A DNA stretch of 9,510 nucleotides from Sphingomonas sp. (GTDB lineage Bacteria; Pseudomonadota; Alphaproteobacteria; Sphingomonadales; Sphingomonadaceae). The notes beneath the pieces are model-generated. The model was not told where the DNA came from and searched no databases. It worked only from the letters and a program-made list of their open reading frames with translations. Of this stretch, positions 1 through 6,814 are shown piece after piece. Made by a program: the position numbers and the translations under genes. The stretch spans positions 1 to 9,510 of the forward strand of contig JASLBO010000125.1 of the NCBI GenBank assembly GCA_030146605.1, in the 5' to 3' direction. The first letter of the stretch is position 1. Each line of letters starts with the position of its first letter.

Positions 1-321
1 TCTCCACCCCACCCGATCCCCCGCGGCAATGCCGGCAGCGCGGCGCACCTCGGCCTTGACGGGCAGCACATAGCCGCCGCTTTCGCTGTGCGGAAAGACC
101 GAGGAAGTGAACGGCACGCCGTTGACCCGCGCCTCGACGCGGACCGATCCGAAGCCCCGCCCGCCGCCCATCGCGCGCAGCTCGAAGGCGCGTGCGCGGA
201 TCGCATCCGCCGGCGCACCGCCGACCGTCACGAAATGCCAGCTGCCCCTGGCCGGGGGGCGGGGTGTCCAGCGCCAGAGCTCGGTGGCGAAGGTCAGCGG
301 GGGATCGTCGGGCAACGCCAT
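1..321 (-). CDS. DUF1905 domain protein (C-terminal end cut by window edge)
   Basis: The reverse strand is open from an ATG at 321 to the left edge, giving 107 residues with no stop. The protein begins MALPDDPPLTFATELWRW and continues through SWHFVTV, GRGFGSVRVEARVNG, FTSSVFPHSESGGYVLPVK and VRRAAGIAAGDRV. This order (W-x-F beta strand, GFGSVRVE, TS-x-FP, LPVKAEVR, GD-x-V) is typical of the small DUF1905 beta-barrel family, recognised from memory. Its biochemical role is unknown. An in-frame ATG also lies at 330. I prefer 321 because an AGGG lies about 9 nt upstream of it and abuts the 330 ATG. The gene follows folK by 49 nt on the same strand, so it may be the last gene of that transcript. 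The family call is fairly sure; the function is not known. Confidence 0.75.
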   Translation of the reverse strand, partial: MALPDDPPLTFATELWRWTPRPPARGSWHFVTVGGAPADAIRARAFELRAMGGGRGFGSVRVEARVNGVPFTSSVFPHSESGGYVLPVKAEVRRAAGIAAGDRVGWR

Positions 322-370
322 CGGGCGCATCCCTGGCGCTGTCCGGCCGCGGCGTAAAGCGGGTCCTGAA

Positions 371-835
371 TCAGCACCGCGCGAGGCGGTGGGCGATCTG
401 CCGTATCCGCAGCCCGCTGACCGGGTCGCGCCAGTCGGGCGCGACGGCCAATAAAGGCCGCAGCACGAAATCGCGCTCGCGAAAGCGCGTATGCGGAACG
501 GTGAGGTTGCGCTCGCCCCAAACGCCTTCGGACCACAGGATGATGTCGAGGTCGATCACCCGCGCGCCCCAATTGCGCCCGCGCCGGCGGCCGAAGCCGC
601 GTTCGATCGCCTTGAGCCGGTCGAGCAGCACCGGCGGAGACTCGCCGCTTTCGACCAGCGCGACGGCATTGGCGAAGCGGCGTTTCGAAGGGCCGAGCGG
701 CGGCGTGCGCAGCACCGGCGAGACCGCGACCAGCTTCCCCAGCGCGGCGAGCGCCGCTGCGATTTCGGCCTCGGGGCTGCCGTGGCGGCCCCGACGGTTG
801 GAGCCCAGAGCGATCGCATACACAGGTGTCGGCAT
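371..835 (-). CDS. folK: 2-amino-4-hydroxy-6-hydroxymethyldihydropteridine diphosphokinase (HPPK)
   Basis: A 154-residue cytosolic enzyme that transfers pyrophosphate from ATP to 6-hydroxymethyl-7,8-dihydropterin, the step before dihydropteroate synthase in folate synthesis. The sequence shows the whole family pattern: N-terminal YAIALGSN (residues 6-13), SPVLRTPPLG (39-48), FANAVALVES (54-63, Asn56 probably contacting the pterin), and the signature WGARVIDLDIILW (89-101). Asp95 and Asp97 are the expected magnesium ligands and Arg92 is the conserved loop arginine. LTVPH and RDFVLRPLLAVAP follow, as in other HPPKs. Length is normal for a stand-alone enzyme. The reading frame stays open far upstream, but that part is antisense-like shadow overlapping aguB; the ATG at 835 puts the first beta strand directly at the N-terminus. 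It lies 59 nt after aguB, so it is probably co-transcribed but could have its own promoter. Confidence 0.93.
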   Translation of the reverse strand: MPTPVYAIALGSNRRGRHGSPEAEIAAALAALGKLVAVSPVLRTPPLGPSKRRFANAVALVESGESPPVLLDRLKAIERGFGRRRGRNWGARVIDLDIILWSEGVWGERNLTVPHTRFRERDFVLRPLLAVAPDWRDPVSGLRIRQIAHRLARC

Positions 836-894
836 GCGGCGGGCCTGACGCGGCGCACACGGAATGCCATCCGCGAAACTTGCGGAGCCGAGCC

Positions 895-1743
895 TCAAAT
901 GTCCTGCACCAGCCGCCCGTAAAGCTCGGGACGCCGGTCGCGGAAGAAGCCGAACGCCGCGCGGTGGCGCTTGACCCGGTCGAGGTCGAGCTTCGCCGTG
1001 ATCACCCCGGTCTCCTCGCGGCCGAGCTCGGCGAGAATGTCGCCGCGCTCGTCGGTGATGAAGCTCGTGCCGTAAAAGGTCTGGCCGTGCTCCGTGCCGA
1101 CGCGATTGGCGGCCACTACGGGGACGACATTGGACACCGCATGGCCGACCATCGCCCGCCGCCACAGCCGCGCGGTATCGAGGCTGTCGTCATGCGGCTC
1201 GGATCCGATCGCCGTAGGGTAGAACAGGACCTCGGCGCCCATCAGCATCATCGCGCGCGCAGTCTCGGGATACCATTGGTCCCAGCACACCCCCACGCCG
1301 ATCTTCGCGCCGGGTCCGTTCCACACCTTGAACCCGGTATTGCCGGGGCGGAAATAGAATTTCTCCTCATAGCCGGGGCCGTCGGGAATGTGGCTCTTGC
1401 GATAGACGCCTTCGATCCGCCCGTCCGGGCCGATCATCGCGAGGCTGTTATAGTGATGCGGCCCGTCGGCTTCGAAGAAGCTGGTCGGGATGTGGATGCC
1501 AAGGTCGGCGGCGAGATGCTGCATCGCCAGCACTGCCTTGTGCTCGTTCGCGGGCCTGGCATTGGAAAACAGCGCCTCGTCTTCGACCCGGCAGAAATAT
1601 TCGCCCTCGAACAATTCGGGCGGCAGCACGACCTGCGCGCCCTTGCCCGCGGCCTCGCGGACCAGTTCGGAGACTGCCTTGATGTTGGCATCGATATCGT
1701 TGGTGAAGGCGAGCTGGAGCGCCGCGACGGTGATCTCGGTCAT
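895..1743 (-). CDS. aguB: N-carbamoylputrescine amidase (nitrilase superfamily)
   Basis: A 282-residue cytosolic carbon-nitrogen hydrolase that hydrolyses N-carbamoylputrescine to putrescine, CO2 and ammonia, the last step of the agmatine route to putrescine. The Glu-Lys-Cys triad is visible: Glu43 in PPELFEGEYF, Lys116 in YRKSHIPDGPGY and the nucleophile Cys153 in GVCWDQWYPE. Glu127 in EEKFYF matches the second conserved glutamate of the superfamily. HHYNSLAMIGPDG, FRPGNTGFKVW and the end YGRLVQDI are characteristic of AguB rather than of other nitrilases. The length is as expected. The ATG at 1743 is supported by a GAGGAA ribosome site at 1748-1753 that overlaps the aguA stop codon, so the two genes are probably translationally coupled (8-nt gap). 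The aguA neighbour strongly supports the substrate assignment. Confidence 0.95.
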   Translation of the reverse strand: MTEITVAALQLAFTNDIDANIKAVSELVREAAGKGAQVVLPPELFEGEYFCRVEDEALFSNARPANEHKAVLAMQHLAADLGIHIPTSFFEADGPHHYNSLAMIGPDGRIEGVYRKSHIPDGPGYEEKFYFRPGNTGFKVWNGPGAKIGVGVCWDQWYPETARAMMLMGAEVLFYPTAIGSEPHDDSLDTARLWRRAMVGHAVSNVVPVVAANRVGTEHGQTFYGTSFITDERGDILAELGREETGVITAKLDLDRVKRHRAAFGFFRDRRPELYGRLVQDI

Positions 1744-1751
1744 TGGATTCC

Positions 1752-2726
1752 TCAGAGCCGCGGAAGCTGCTGGCTGATGCAGTGAAAGCTGCCGCCGCCG
1801 GTCAAGATATGATCGGCGCGCTGGCCGACAACCTGTCGCCCGGGGAAAAGCGCCTCGAGCGCGGCGATCGCCGCCGCGTCATTCTCCTGGCCATAGACCG
1901 GCACGACCACCGCGGCATTGCCGATATAGAAGTTCATATAGCTTGCGGGGATGATCTCCTCCTCGGGGCTCAGCACCCGGCCGGGGGAGGGAAAGCGGAC
2001 CACTTCGACGCCGAAGGCTTCGGCGCGCTGCGTCGCGTCCTGATAGACGCGCCAATTGGGATCGTTGTCGGTGGCCTCGGGGATCAGCAGCCGGTTCTCG
2101 CCGACGAAACGCGCGAGATTGTCGACATGGCCGTCGGTATGGTCGTTGAGCAAGCCGTTCCCGAGCCACAGCACCCGGTGATAGCCGAGACTGGTCTCGA
2201 GCAGTGCCTCCATATCGGCCTTGCCCAGATTGGGATTGCGATTGGGGTTGAGCAGGCATTGCTCGGTGGTGACGCACAGCCCGGTGCCGTCGCCGTCGAT
2301 CGCGCCGCCCTCGAGGATCCATTGATGCTCCTCGACCGCGAGCTTGCGGCCCCGCGCCAGCCGCGCCCCGACATCCGAATCGCCTTCGAGATCGTATTTC
2401 CCGCCCCAGCCGTTGAAGCGGAAGTCGTGCGCCCGGCCCGCCCCGTCGAGGATCGGTCCGGTGTCGCGCAGCCAGATGTCGCCAAACGGCTCGACCACCA
2501 CCCGCGCCGAGTCGCCCGCGGCAAGCTCCGCTGCAGTCGCCGCCTCGGCATCGGCGGCGACCAGGATCACCGTCTCGCCGCGCCCCCCTGCGTGCACTGC
2601 CCGGGCAAAGGCGGCCACCTCCTCCCGCGCCGGTTCGAGGTCTTCGAGCCACAGCTCGGGATGGCTCGGAAAGCCGATCCACACGGCGTCGTGGCGGGCC
2701 CATTCGGGAGGAGGCGGCAGAATCAT
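1752..2726 (-). CDS. aguA: Agmatine deiminase (agmatine iminohydrolase)
   Basis: A 324-residue member of the peptidyl-arginine-deiminase-like guanidine-modifying superfamily that converts agmatine to N-carbamoylputrescine and ammonia, feeding AguB. Visible motifs: PPEWARHDAVWIGFP (6-20), GDIWLRDTGPI (82-92, Asp88), RFNGWGGKYD (103-112), WILEGGAID (136-144, Glu139), NDHTDGHVDN (194-203, His200) and the C-terminal TGGGSFHCISQQ with nucleophile Cys316. All expected catalytic positions are present. I chose the ATG at 2726 because it gives the usual N-terminus and leaves 10 nt after the upstream peptidase gene. A start at 2783 would overlap that gene by 47 nt and add a non-conserved Arg/Ser-rich extension. 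The ribosome site is weak (AAGAG within the gap), so it probably relies on coupling to the gene before it. Confidence 0.95.
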   Translation of the reverse strand: MILPPPPEWARHDAVWIGFPSHPELWLEDLEPAREEVAAFARAVHAGGRGETVILVAADAEAATAAELAAGDSARVVVEPFGDIWLRDTGPILDGAGRAHDFRFNGWGGKYDLEGDSDVGARLARGRKLAVEEHQWILEGGAIDGDGTGLCVTTEQCLLNPNRNPNLGKADMEALLETSLGYHRVLWLGNGLLNDHTDGHVDNLARFVGENRLLIPEATDNDPNWRVYQDATQRAEAFGVEVVRFPSPGRVLSPEEEIIPASYMNFYIGNAAVVVPVYGQENDAAAIAALEALFPGRQVVGQRADHILTGGGSFHCISQQLPRL

Positions 2727-2736
2727 GGGCGCGCTC

Positions 2737-4365
2737 TTACTTCCCCGCGCGGCTCTTGTCTCGGATCGCGCGGAATTCGGCATTGGGATACCAATTGGGC
2801 CAGTTCGATCCCTCGGCGAGCTGGCGGCCGAGCCCGTAGAAGATGTTCAGATCCTCGATCGCGCCGTCCCAGTTCCAGCTCGGGTCATATTGGTCCTGCG
2901 GCTTGTGATAGCGGTTGGCGGTATAATCGTCCGAGGCCTTCTTGCCCGCTTCCTTGCCGCCGACGCGCAGATCCTCGCCGCTCTCGCCGTACAGCATCGG
3001 CACGCCGAGCTTGGCCATGCTGAAATGGTCGGAACGATAATAATAGCCGCGCTCGGGGGTCGGCTCGGGGACGATCACGCGGTCCTGCGCCGCAACGAAG
3101 GGCTTCACCAGATCTTCGAGCTCGGACTTGCCGACTCCGATCAGCACGAAGTCCCTGGCGCGGCCGACATTGTTGACGCCGTCCATATTGACCCCGCCCA
3201 CCGTTCTGGCGAGCGGGTAGACCGGGTTCTCGGCATAGAATTTGGAGCCGAGCAGCCCCGATTCCTCGGCGGTGACCGCGAGGAAGACGAGGCTGCGCTT
3301 CGCCGGCCCCGCCTTCACATGCGCTTCGGCGAGCGCGACGAGCGCGGCGGTGCCCGAAGCATTGTCGAGCGCGCCGTTGCAGATGTCGTCGCCGTTCACG
3401 GCGTCGCAGCGGCCGAGATGGTCCCAATGCGCCGAATAGAGCACGACTTCGTCGGGGCGTTCGCTGCCGGGCAGGATGCCGATGACGTTCTTCGATGCCT
3501 GCCGCCGGATCGTGTTGTCGAACGAGACGTTCGCCTTCACGCCCAGCGGGACGGCCTTGAAGCCCTTGCGCTTCGCCGCCTCGAGCAATGCGGCGTAATC
3601 CTTGCCTGCGCTCGCGAACAGCGCCCTGGCGCCCTCCTGCTGGATCCAGCCGATCGCCTTCGACTGGTCCATATGGTCGCCCGGCGTGTCCTGCTCGAGC
3701 TGGGGTCCGGTCCATGACGATTGCACCACGCCCCAGCCATAAGCGGCGGGCTCGGTGTCGTGGATGATGATCGCCGCCGCGGCGCCCTGGCGCGCGGCTT
3801 CCTCATATTTGTAGGTCCAGCGGCCATAATAGGTCATCGCCCGGCCGCCGAATTCGCCCTGAAGGCCTGGCGTCTGCCAGTCGGGATCGTTGATCAGGAT
3901 GACTACCGTCTTCCCCTTCACGTCGACCCCGGCATAGTCGTTCCAGCCGCGCTCGGGGGCGTTGATGCCATATCCGACGAACACGACGTCGCTGTCCTTC
4001 ACCTGCGTCTTCGGCGTGACCTGATAGGTCGCGATCACCATGTCCTTGCGATAGTCGAGGCTGACCGGCGCCTTGCCTCCGGTGAACGTCAGCGCAGAGA
4101 CATTATTCCCGCTGATCTCGACCAGCGGCACGTCCTGGAACCAGCTGCCCTTGTTCCCCGGCTTGAGCCCCGCTTTCTGGAGGCGCTCGACCAGATAGGT
4201 CATCGTCTTCTCCTCGCCCGCGGTCGCCGGGGCGCGGCCCTCGAATTCGTCGGACGAGAGCCGTTCGGTGACCTGCTTGAGCGTGTCGATCGACAGCGGC
4301 GGCGCGGTCTGCGCGAGCGCGGCCGTGCTCGTGAGGAGGAGGGCGGCAGAAACGAGGAGACGCAT
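2737..4365 (-). CDS. Secreted M28-family zinc aminopeptidase with PA-domain insert
   Basis: A 542-residue exported metallopeptidase. Residues 1-18 form a Sec signal peptide (MRLLVSAALLLTSTAALA|Q), so the mature enzyme should be periplasmic or extracellular. About residues 120-290 look like a PA-type insert (VVFVGYGI, GVDVKGKTVVILIND, GAAAAIIIHD), which often modulates substrate access. The M28 domain follows, with both zinc sites complete: His313 and Asp315 in SAHWDHLG, Asp334 in GALDNASG, base Glu367 and ligand Glu368 in AEESG, Asp395 in NMDG, and His447 in RSDHFS. Cys320 and Cys329 could form a disulphide. The family releases N-terminal amino acids from peptides; the exact specificity cannot be read. 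The ATG at 4365 is fixed by the signal peptide and an AAGGAG site 5 nt upstream; the frame is open further upstream but that stretch looks non-coding. It heads the agu transcript. Confidence 0.93.
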   Translation of the reverse strand: MRLLVSAALLLTSTAALAQTAPPLSIDTLKQVTERLSSDEFEGRAPATAGEEKTMTYLVERLQKAGLKPGNKGSWFQDVPLVEISGNNVSALTFTGGKAPVSLDYRKDMVIATYQVTPKTQVKDSDVVFVGYGINAPERGWNDYAGVDVKGKTVVILINDPDWQTPGLQGEFGGRAMTYYGRWTYKYEEAARQGAAAAIIIHDTEPAAYGWGVVQSSWTGPQLEQDTPGDHMDQSKAIGWIQQEGARALFASAGKDYAALLEAAKRKGFKAVPLGVKANVSFDNTIRRQASKNVIGILPGSERPDEVVLYSAHWDHLGRCDAVNGDDICNGALDNASGTAALVALAEAHVKAGPAKRSLVFLAVTAEESGLLGSKFYAENPVYPLARTVGGVNMDGVNNVGRARDFVLIGVGKSELEDLVKPFVAAQDRVIVPEPTPERGYYYRSDHFSMAKLGVPMLYGESGEDLRVGGKEAGKKASDDYTANRYHKPQDQYDPSWNWDGAIEDLNIFYGLGRQLAEGSNWPNWYPNAEFRAIRDKSRAGK

Positions 4366-4370
4366 GTAAA

Positions 4371-4381
4371 CTCCTTCGGAG
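4371..4381 (-). promoter_or_regulatory. Ribosome-binding site of the M28 peptidase, inside a short hairpin
   Basis: On the minus strand AAGGAG (4376 down to 4371) lies 5 nt before the ATG at 4365 and decides that start. The GGAG can pair with CTCC just upstream of it (4-bp stem, GAA loop). Such a stem is short and may have no regulatory effect; the ribosome-site call itself is strong. Confidence 0.7.
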
Positions 4382-4661
4382 GCGGGATGCCGGCAAGTGT
4401 GACAGCGCCATCCCGGCGCCGCAAGCGCGGTCGCGCAAAGTCGGCGGGTCCGACAGCGACAGCAGTATCCCGGCTGACGGCGCCTCGACGCAGGACAGCA
4501 ACGCCGGTCGCCACCAACGGCCCAATGGTGCGTCCGCCAGGGCCGGCCGGCAACAGGATTTCGGCAGCACCGCGGAGGGTGCGACAAACGTGACTATTGA
4601 TCACCCAAATCAACCTCGCCTCGCCATCTTTCCGGGTAAGAACATCGACTTGACGCGAAGT

Positions 4662-4691
4662 TTCAGAGTTCCGGCGGCGTTAATGCATAAT
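4662..4691 (+). promoter_or_regulatory. Candidate promoter of the collar cassette
   Basis: TTCAGA (4662-4667) and CATAAT (4686-4691) are separated by 18 nt and match the sigma-70 consensus at four and five of six positions. The predicted start of transcription near 4698 leaves a leader of about 50 nt before the first collar gene. A better-looking TTGACG at 4650-4655 is too far (30 nt) from the CATAAT box to be its partner. The call rests only on consensus matching in an AT-enriched stretch. Confidence 0.3.
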
Positions 4692-4750
4692 AGGACTTGC
4701 CCAAGTTCGTTACGCGAGTAGATTGCGAAACAACCGGGGGGGAATCAGGC

Positions 4751-5257
4751 ATGGCTGAGCCGTTTTTGTCGGAGCTGAGGCTTTTGTCCTTTGTCTTCGC
4801 GCCCAAAGGCTGGGCATTGTGCAATGGCCAGTTGTTGCCGATCAACCAGAATCAGGCGCTCTTCTCGCTGCTGGGCACGACCTATGGCGGCGATGGTCGC
4901 GTAAATTTCGCGCTTCCCGATCTGCGCGGCCGCGTTCCGATGCATGTCGGTAACGGCCATGTCCTGGGCGAGCGGGGCGGCGAGCAGGCGCATACCCTGT
5001 CGATTGCGGAACTGCCGACGCACCAGCATGTGCTGCAGGCGACGGAGACCCCGGCCAACACCAACATTCCCTCCGCCAGCCTGTTTCTCGGATCTTCGGC
5101 GCCGAATGATCTCTACACCGGCCCGCTGGCGCTCGGCGCGATGGCCGCCAGTTCGGTGGGCTCTGTCGGCGGAAGCCAGGCGCATCAGAACATGCAGCCA
5201 TTCCTGACGCTGTCCTGGTGCATCGCGCTCCAGGGCATCTTCCCCTCGCCAAACTGA
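4751..5257 (+). CDS. Phage tail collar-domain protein (MdpB-like), paralogue 1
   Basis: A 168-residue protein of the tail collar / microcystin-dependent-protein family, known mostly by homology to phage fibre collar domains; the bacterial function is not established. The collar core runs from about residue 6 to 65: SELRLLSFVFAPKGWALCNG, then LLGTTYGGDG (40-49) and NFALPDLRGRVPMH (52-65). HQH (91-93) follows, then a poorly conserved Ala/Ser/Thr-rich centre (about 95-138) and the conserved end GGSQAHQNMQPF, CIALQGIFPSPN. It has only two cysteines, Cys24 and Cys157. No signal peptide or membrane segment is seen. The ATG at 4751 matches the M-A-x-P start of the other two paralogues; a G7AA tract 6 nt upstream may act as ribosome site. 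It is the first gene of a four-gene plus-strand cassette. Confidence 0.92.
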   Translation: MAEPFLSELRLLSFVFAPKGWALCNGQLLPINQNQALFSLLGTTYGGDGRVNFALPDLRGRVPMHVGNGHVLGERGGEQAHTLSIAELPTHQHVLQATETPANTNIPSASLFLGSSAPNDLYTGPLALGAMAASSVGSVGGSQAHQNMQPFLTLSWCIALQGIFPSPN

Positions 5258-5269
5258 GGAAACCAGCCG

Positions 5270-5770
5270 ATGGCGCAACCTTATGTCGGTGAAATCCGGA
5301 TGTTCGCGGGCAATTTCGCGCCCGCCGGTTGGATGTTCTGCGAAGGCCAGCTTCTGCCGATTTCGGAGAACGAGACGCTCTACCAGCTGATCGGCACCAG
5401 CTTCGGCGGCGACGGTGAGTCGACTTTCGGCTTGCCCGATCTGCGCGGCCGGGTTCCGGTGCATCAGGGCAACGGCTTCATCCTCGCCGAGACCGGGGGT
5501 TCCGAACAGGTCACGCTTACGGTGGCGCAGATGCCTGGTCACTCGCATGCGCTGCTCGCATCGGGCAACACAGCGACTGCGAAGGAAGCGACGAACAACG
5601 TGATCGGCAAGTCCACCGGGTTCGACGCCTTCATCAATTCCCAGCCGACCGATCCGATCGGCGCTTCGATAACGCCGCTCGGCGGAAACCAGCCGCACGA
5701 GAACATGCAGCCCTATCTCTGCGTCGACTTCATCATCTCGCTGTTCGGGATCTTCCCGAGCCCAACCTGA
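5270..5770 (+). CDS. Phage tail collar-domain protein (MdpB-like), paralogue 2
   Basis: A 166-residue paralogue of the preceding protein, 12 nt downstream of it and with a GAGGAAA ribosome site that starts at the upstream stop codon. The collar core is intact: EIRMFAGNFAPAGWMFCEG (8-26), LIGTSFGGDG (40-49), FGLPDLRGRVPVHQGNG (53-69), HSH (91-93). The centre (about 96-136, ATAKEATNNVIGKSTGFDA) shares almost nothing with the sister proteins, whereas the end GGNQPHENMQPYL and GIFPSPT is conserved. Cys24 is kept, but the C-terminal cysteine is at 151, four positions earlier than the aligned cysteine of paralogues 1 and 3. No export signal. Probably a structural or assembly partner of the other two; the role is unknown. 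Confidence 0.92.
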   Translation: MAQPYVGEIRMFAGNFAPAGWMFCEGQLLPISENETLYQLIGTSFGGDGESTFGLPDLRGRVPVHQGNGFILAETGGSEQVTLTVAQMPGHSHALLASGNTATAKEATNNVIGKSTGFDAFINSQPTDPIGASITPLGGNQPHENMQPYLCVDFIISLFGIFPSPT

Positions 5771-5781
5771 GGAGCCGCCTC

Positions 5782-6303
5782 GTGGCTGATCCGTTCGTCG
5801 CCGAAATCCGGGTCTTTCCGTTCAATTTCGCGCCCAAGGGATGGGCGTGGTGCGACGGGCAATTATTGCCCTTGTCGCAGAACACGGCGCTGTTCTCGTT
5901 GCTGGGCACCACTTATGGCGGCAACGGCAAGAGCAATTTCGCGCTGCCCGACCTGCAAGGTTCGGTCCCGTTCCACCCCGGGCAGGGTCCGGGGCTGGGG
6001 CTCTACGATCTCGGGCAGATCGGCGGCACGGAAACCGTGACGCTGCTCGAAACCGAGATGCCGGCGCATGCGCACCCGCTCCAGGTGGCGGCGGGCGACG
6101 AAGCTGAGACGAATGTGGCGACGGGAGACGCCCTGACGCGCTCCAAGGGCGGCAACATCTACTCGCCGAACACGACATTGAAAGCGCTATCCCCTCAGGC
6201 CCTCGCCCCCGCCGGCGGAAGTCAGCCGCACAACAACATGATGCCGTATCTCACCTTCTATTTCTGCATCGCACTGCAAGGCGTGTTTCCGCCGCGGAGC
6301 TAG
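5782..6303 (+). CDS. Phage tail collar-domain protein (MdpB-like), paralogue 3
   Basis: A 173-residue third paralogue, 11 nt after the second. It starts at a GTG (5782), supported by GAGGAG upstream and by the shared N-terminus MADPFVAEIR. The core reads NFAPKGWAWCDGQLLPL (15-31), LLGTTYGGNGK (40-50), NFALPDLQGSVPFH (52-65). It departs from the family's DLRGRVP signature (DLQGSVP) and has a Gly-rich extension (GQGPGLGLYDLGQIGG, 67-82) that shifts its H-x-H to 96-98. The ending GGSQPHNNMMPYL and CIALQGVFP is conserved; cysteines are 24 and 162. It resembles paralogue 1 more than paralogue 2 in its first 57 residues and at its C-terminus. Function unknown. Confidence 0.92.
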   Translation: MADPFVAEIRVFPFNFAPKGWAWCDGQLLPLSQNTALFSLLGTTYGGNGKSNFALPDLQGSVPFHPGQGPGLGLYDLGQIGGTETVTLLETEMPAHAHPLQVAAGDEAETNVATGDALTRSKGGNIYSPNTTLKALSPQALAPAGGSQPHNNMMPYLTFYFCIALQGVFPPRS

Positions 6304-6310
6304 CGCGCGC

Positions 6311-6814
6311 GTGCCTTTGCCACTCACCGAGGCCGCAACTCTCGGCGTTGCGTTGCGGCCGATGGGCGACGCCGACCTCGCCTTTACTGCGGCGCTCTAT
6401 GCCTCGACACGCGCCGAGGAGCTGGCGCCGATTCCTTGGCCTGCCGAGGCCAAGCAGGCCTTCCTGCTTCAGCAGCACGCCGCCCAGCACGCGCATTACC
6501 GGCAGCACTATCGCGGCATGGAAGCGATGATCGTCGAACGCGACGGCGTCGCCATCGGGCGGCTGTACCTGTACGAGATGCCGACGGAAACTCGCATCGT
6601 CGACATATCGCTGACACCGGAGGCGCGGCGCCAAGGGATCGGCGCAGCGTTGTTGCGCGACTTGTTCGCGCAGGTTGCGCCGCGTGGAAAGAGCGTCACG
6701 ATCCATGTCGAGAAGAACAACCCCGCACGCACGCTATATGCACGGCTCGGCTTCACGATCCTCGACGGTGATCGCGGCGCCTATGACCTGTGGGAGTGGC
6801 GGCCCCCGGGCTAG
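6311..6814 (+). CDS. GNAT-family N-acetyltransferase associated with the collar genes
   Basis: A 167-residue GNAT acyltransferase. The acetyl-CoA pyrophosphate loop is clear at 106-111 (RRQGIG), after the beta strand TRIVDISLTPEA (94-105), and the motif-B region reads VEKNNPARTLYARLGF. The N-terminal part has the usual R-P-M-x-D-x-D-L entry (16-23) and a His/Gln-rich helix, LLQQHAAQHAHYRQHY (52-67). The start is a GTG at 6311, 7 nt after collar gene 3, so it is almost certainly on the same transcript. No obvious ribosome site precedes it, which suggests translational coupling. The substrate cannot be read from sequence; from position, the collar proteins are reasonable candidates for modification, but this is inference. 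Its TAG stop overlaps that of the convergent gene within CTAG. Confidence 0.9.
   Translation: MPLPLTEAATLGVALRPMGDADLAFTAALYASTRAEELAPIPWPAEAKQAFLLQQHAAQHAHYRQHYRGMEAMIVERDGVAIGRLYLYEMPTETRIVDISLTPEARRQGIGAALLRDLFAQVAPRGKSVTIHVEKNNPARTLYARLGFTILDGDRGAYDLWEWRPPG

Larger units (their letters stand above)
4366..4750. other. 385-bp divergent intergenic region
   Basis: This gap separates the minus-strand peptidase/agu transcript from the plus-strand collar cassette. The left two-thirds (4366-4580) is very GC-rich, with no convincing gene on either strand; the open frames across it are low-complexity Arg/Pro/Ala-rich translations. The right third (4590-4735) is clearly more AT-rich, as expected for a promoter region. 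A small inverted repeat, TTGAT (4597-4601) and ATCAA (4609-4613), lies at the boundary. On the minus strand a weak TTGCGG (4424-4419), 17-nt spacer, CACACT (4401-4396) could be the peptidase promoter, but the match is poor. Confidence 0.6.

Noticed and set aside
836..1165. Upstream extension of folK in the same frame
   Set aside because: It overlaps aguB coding sequence, has no conserved motif, and the HPPK fold begins right after the ATG at 835.
826..3717. Long plus-strand open frames (319, 426 and 457 codons) opposite aguB, aguA and the M28 gene
   Set aside because: They are antisense shadows in GC-rich coding DNA: no recognisable domains, no ribosome sites, and they lie opposite genes with complete catalytic motifs.
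4567..4582. GCACC/GGTGC hairpin as a terminator
   Set aside because: The stem is only 5 bp and no T-run follows on either strand.
4366..4587. 74-codon N-terminal extension of the M28 gene
   Set aside because: The AAGGAG site and the signal peptide both point to the ATG at 4365; the extension is Cys/Arg-rich and would bury the signal peptide.
4650..4655. TTGACG as the -35 box for the collar genes
   Set aside because: No acceptable -10 box lies 16-18 nt downstream; the CATAAT at 4686 is 30 nt away.
4751..6814. Prophage or contractile tail remnant
   Set aside because: Collar domains suggest it, but no other tail, lysis, integrase or packaging gene, attachment repeat or tRNA is visible in the window.
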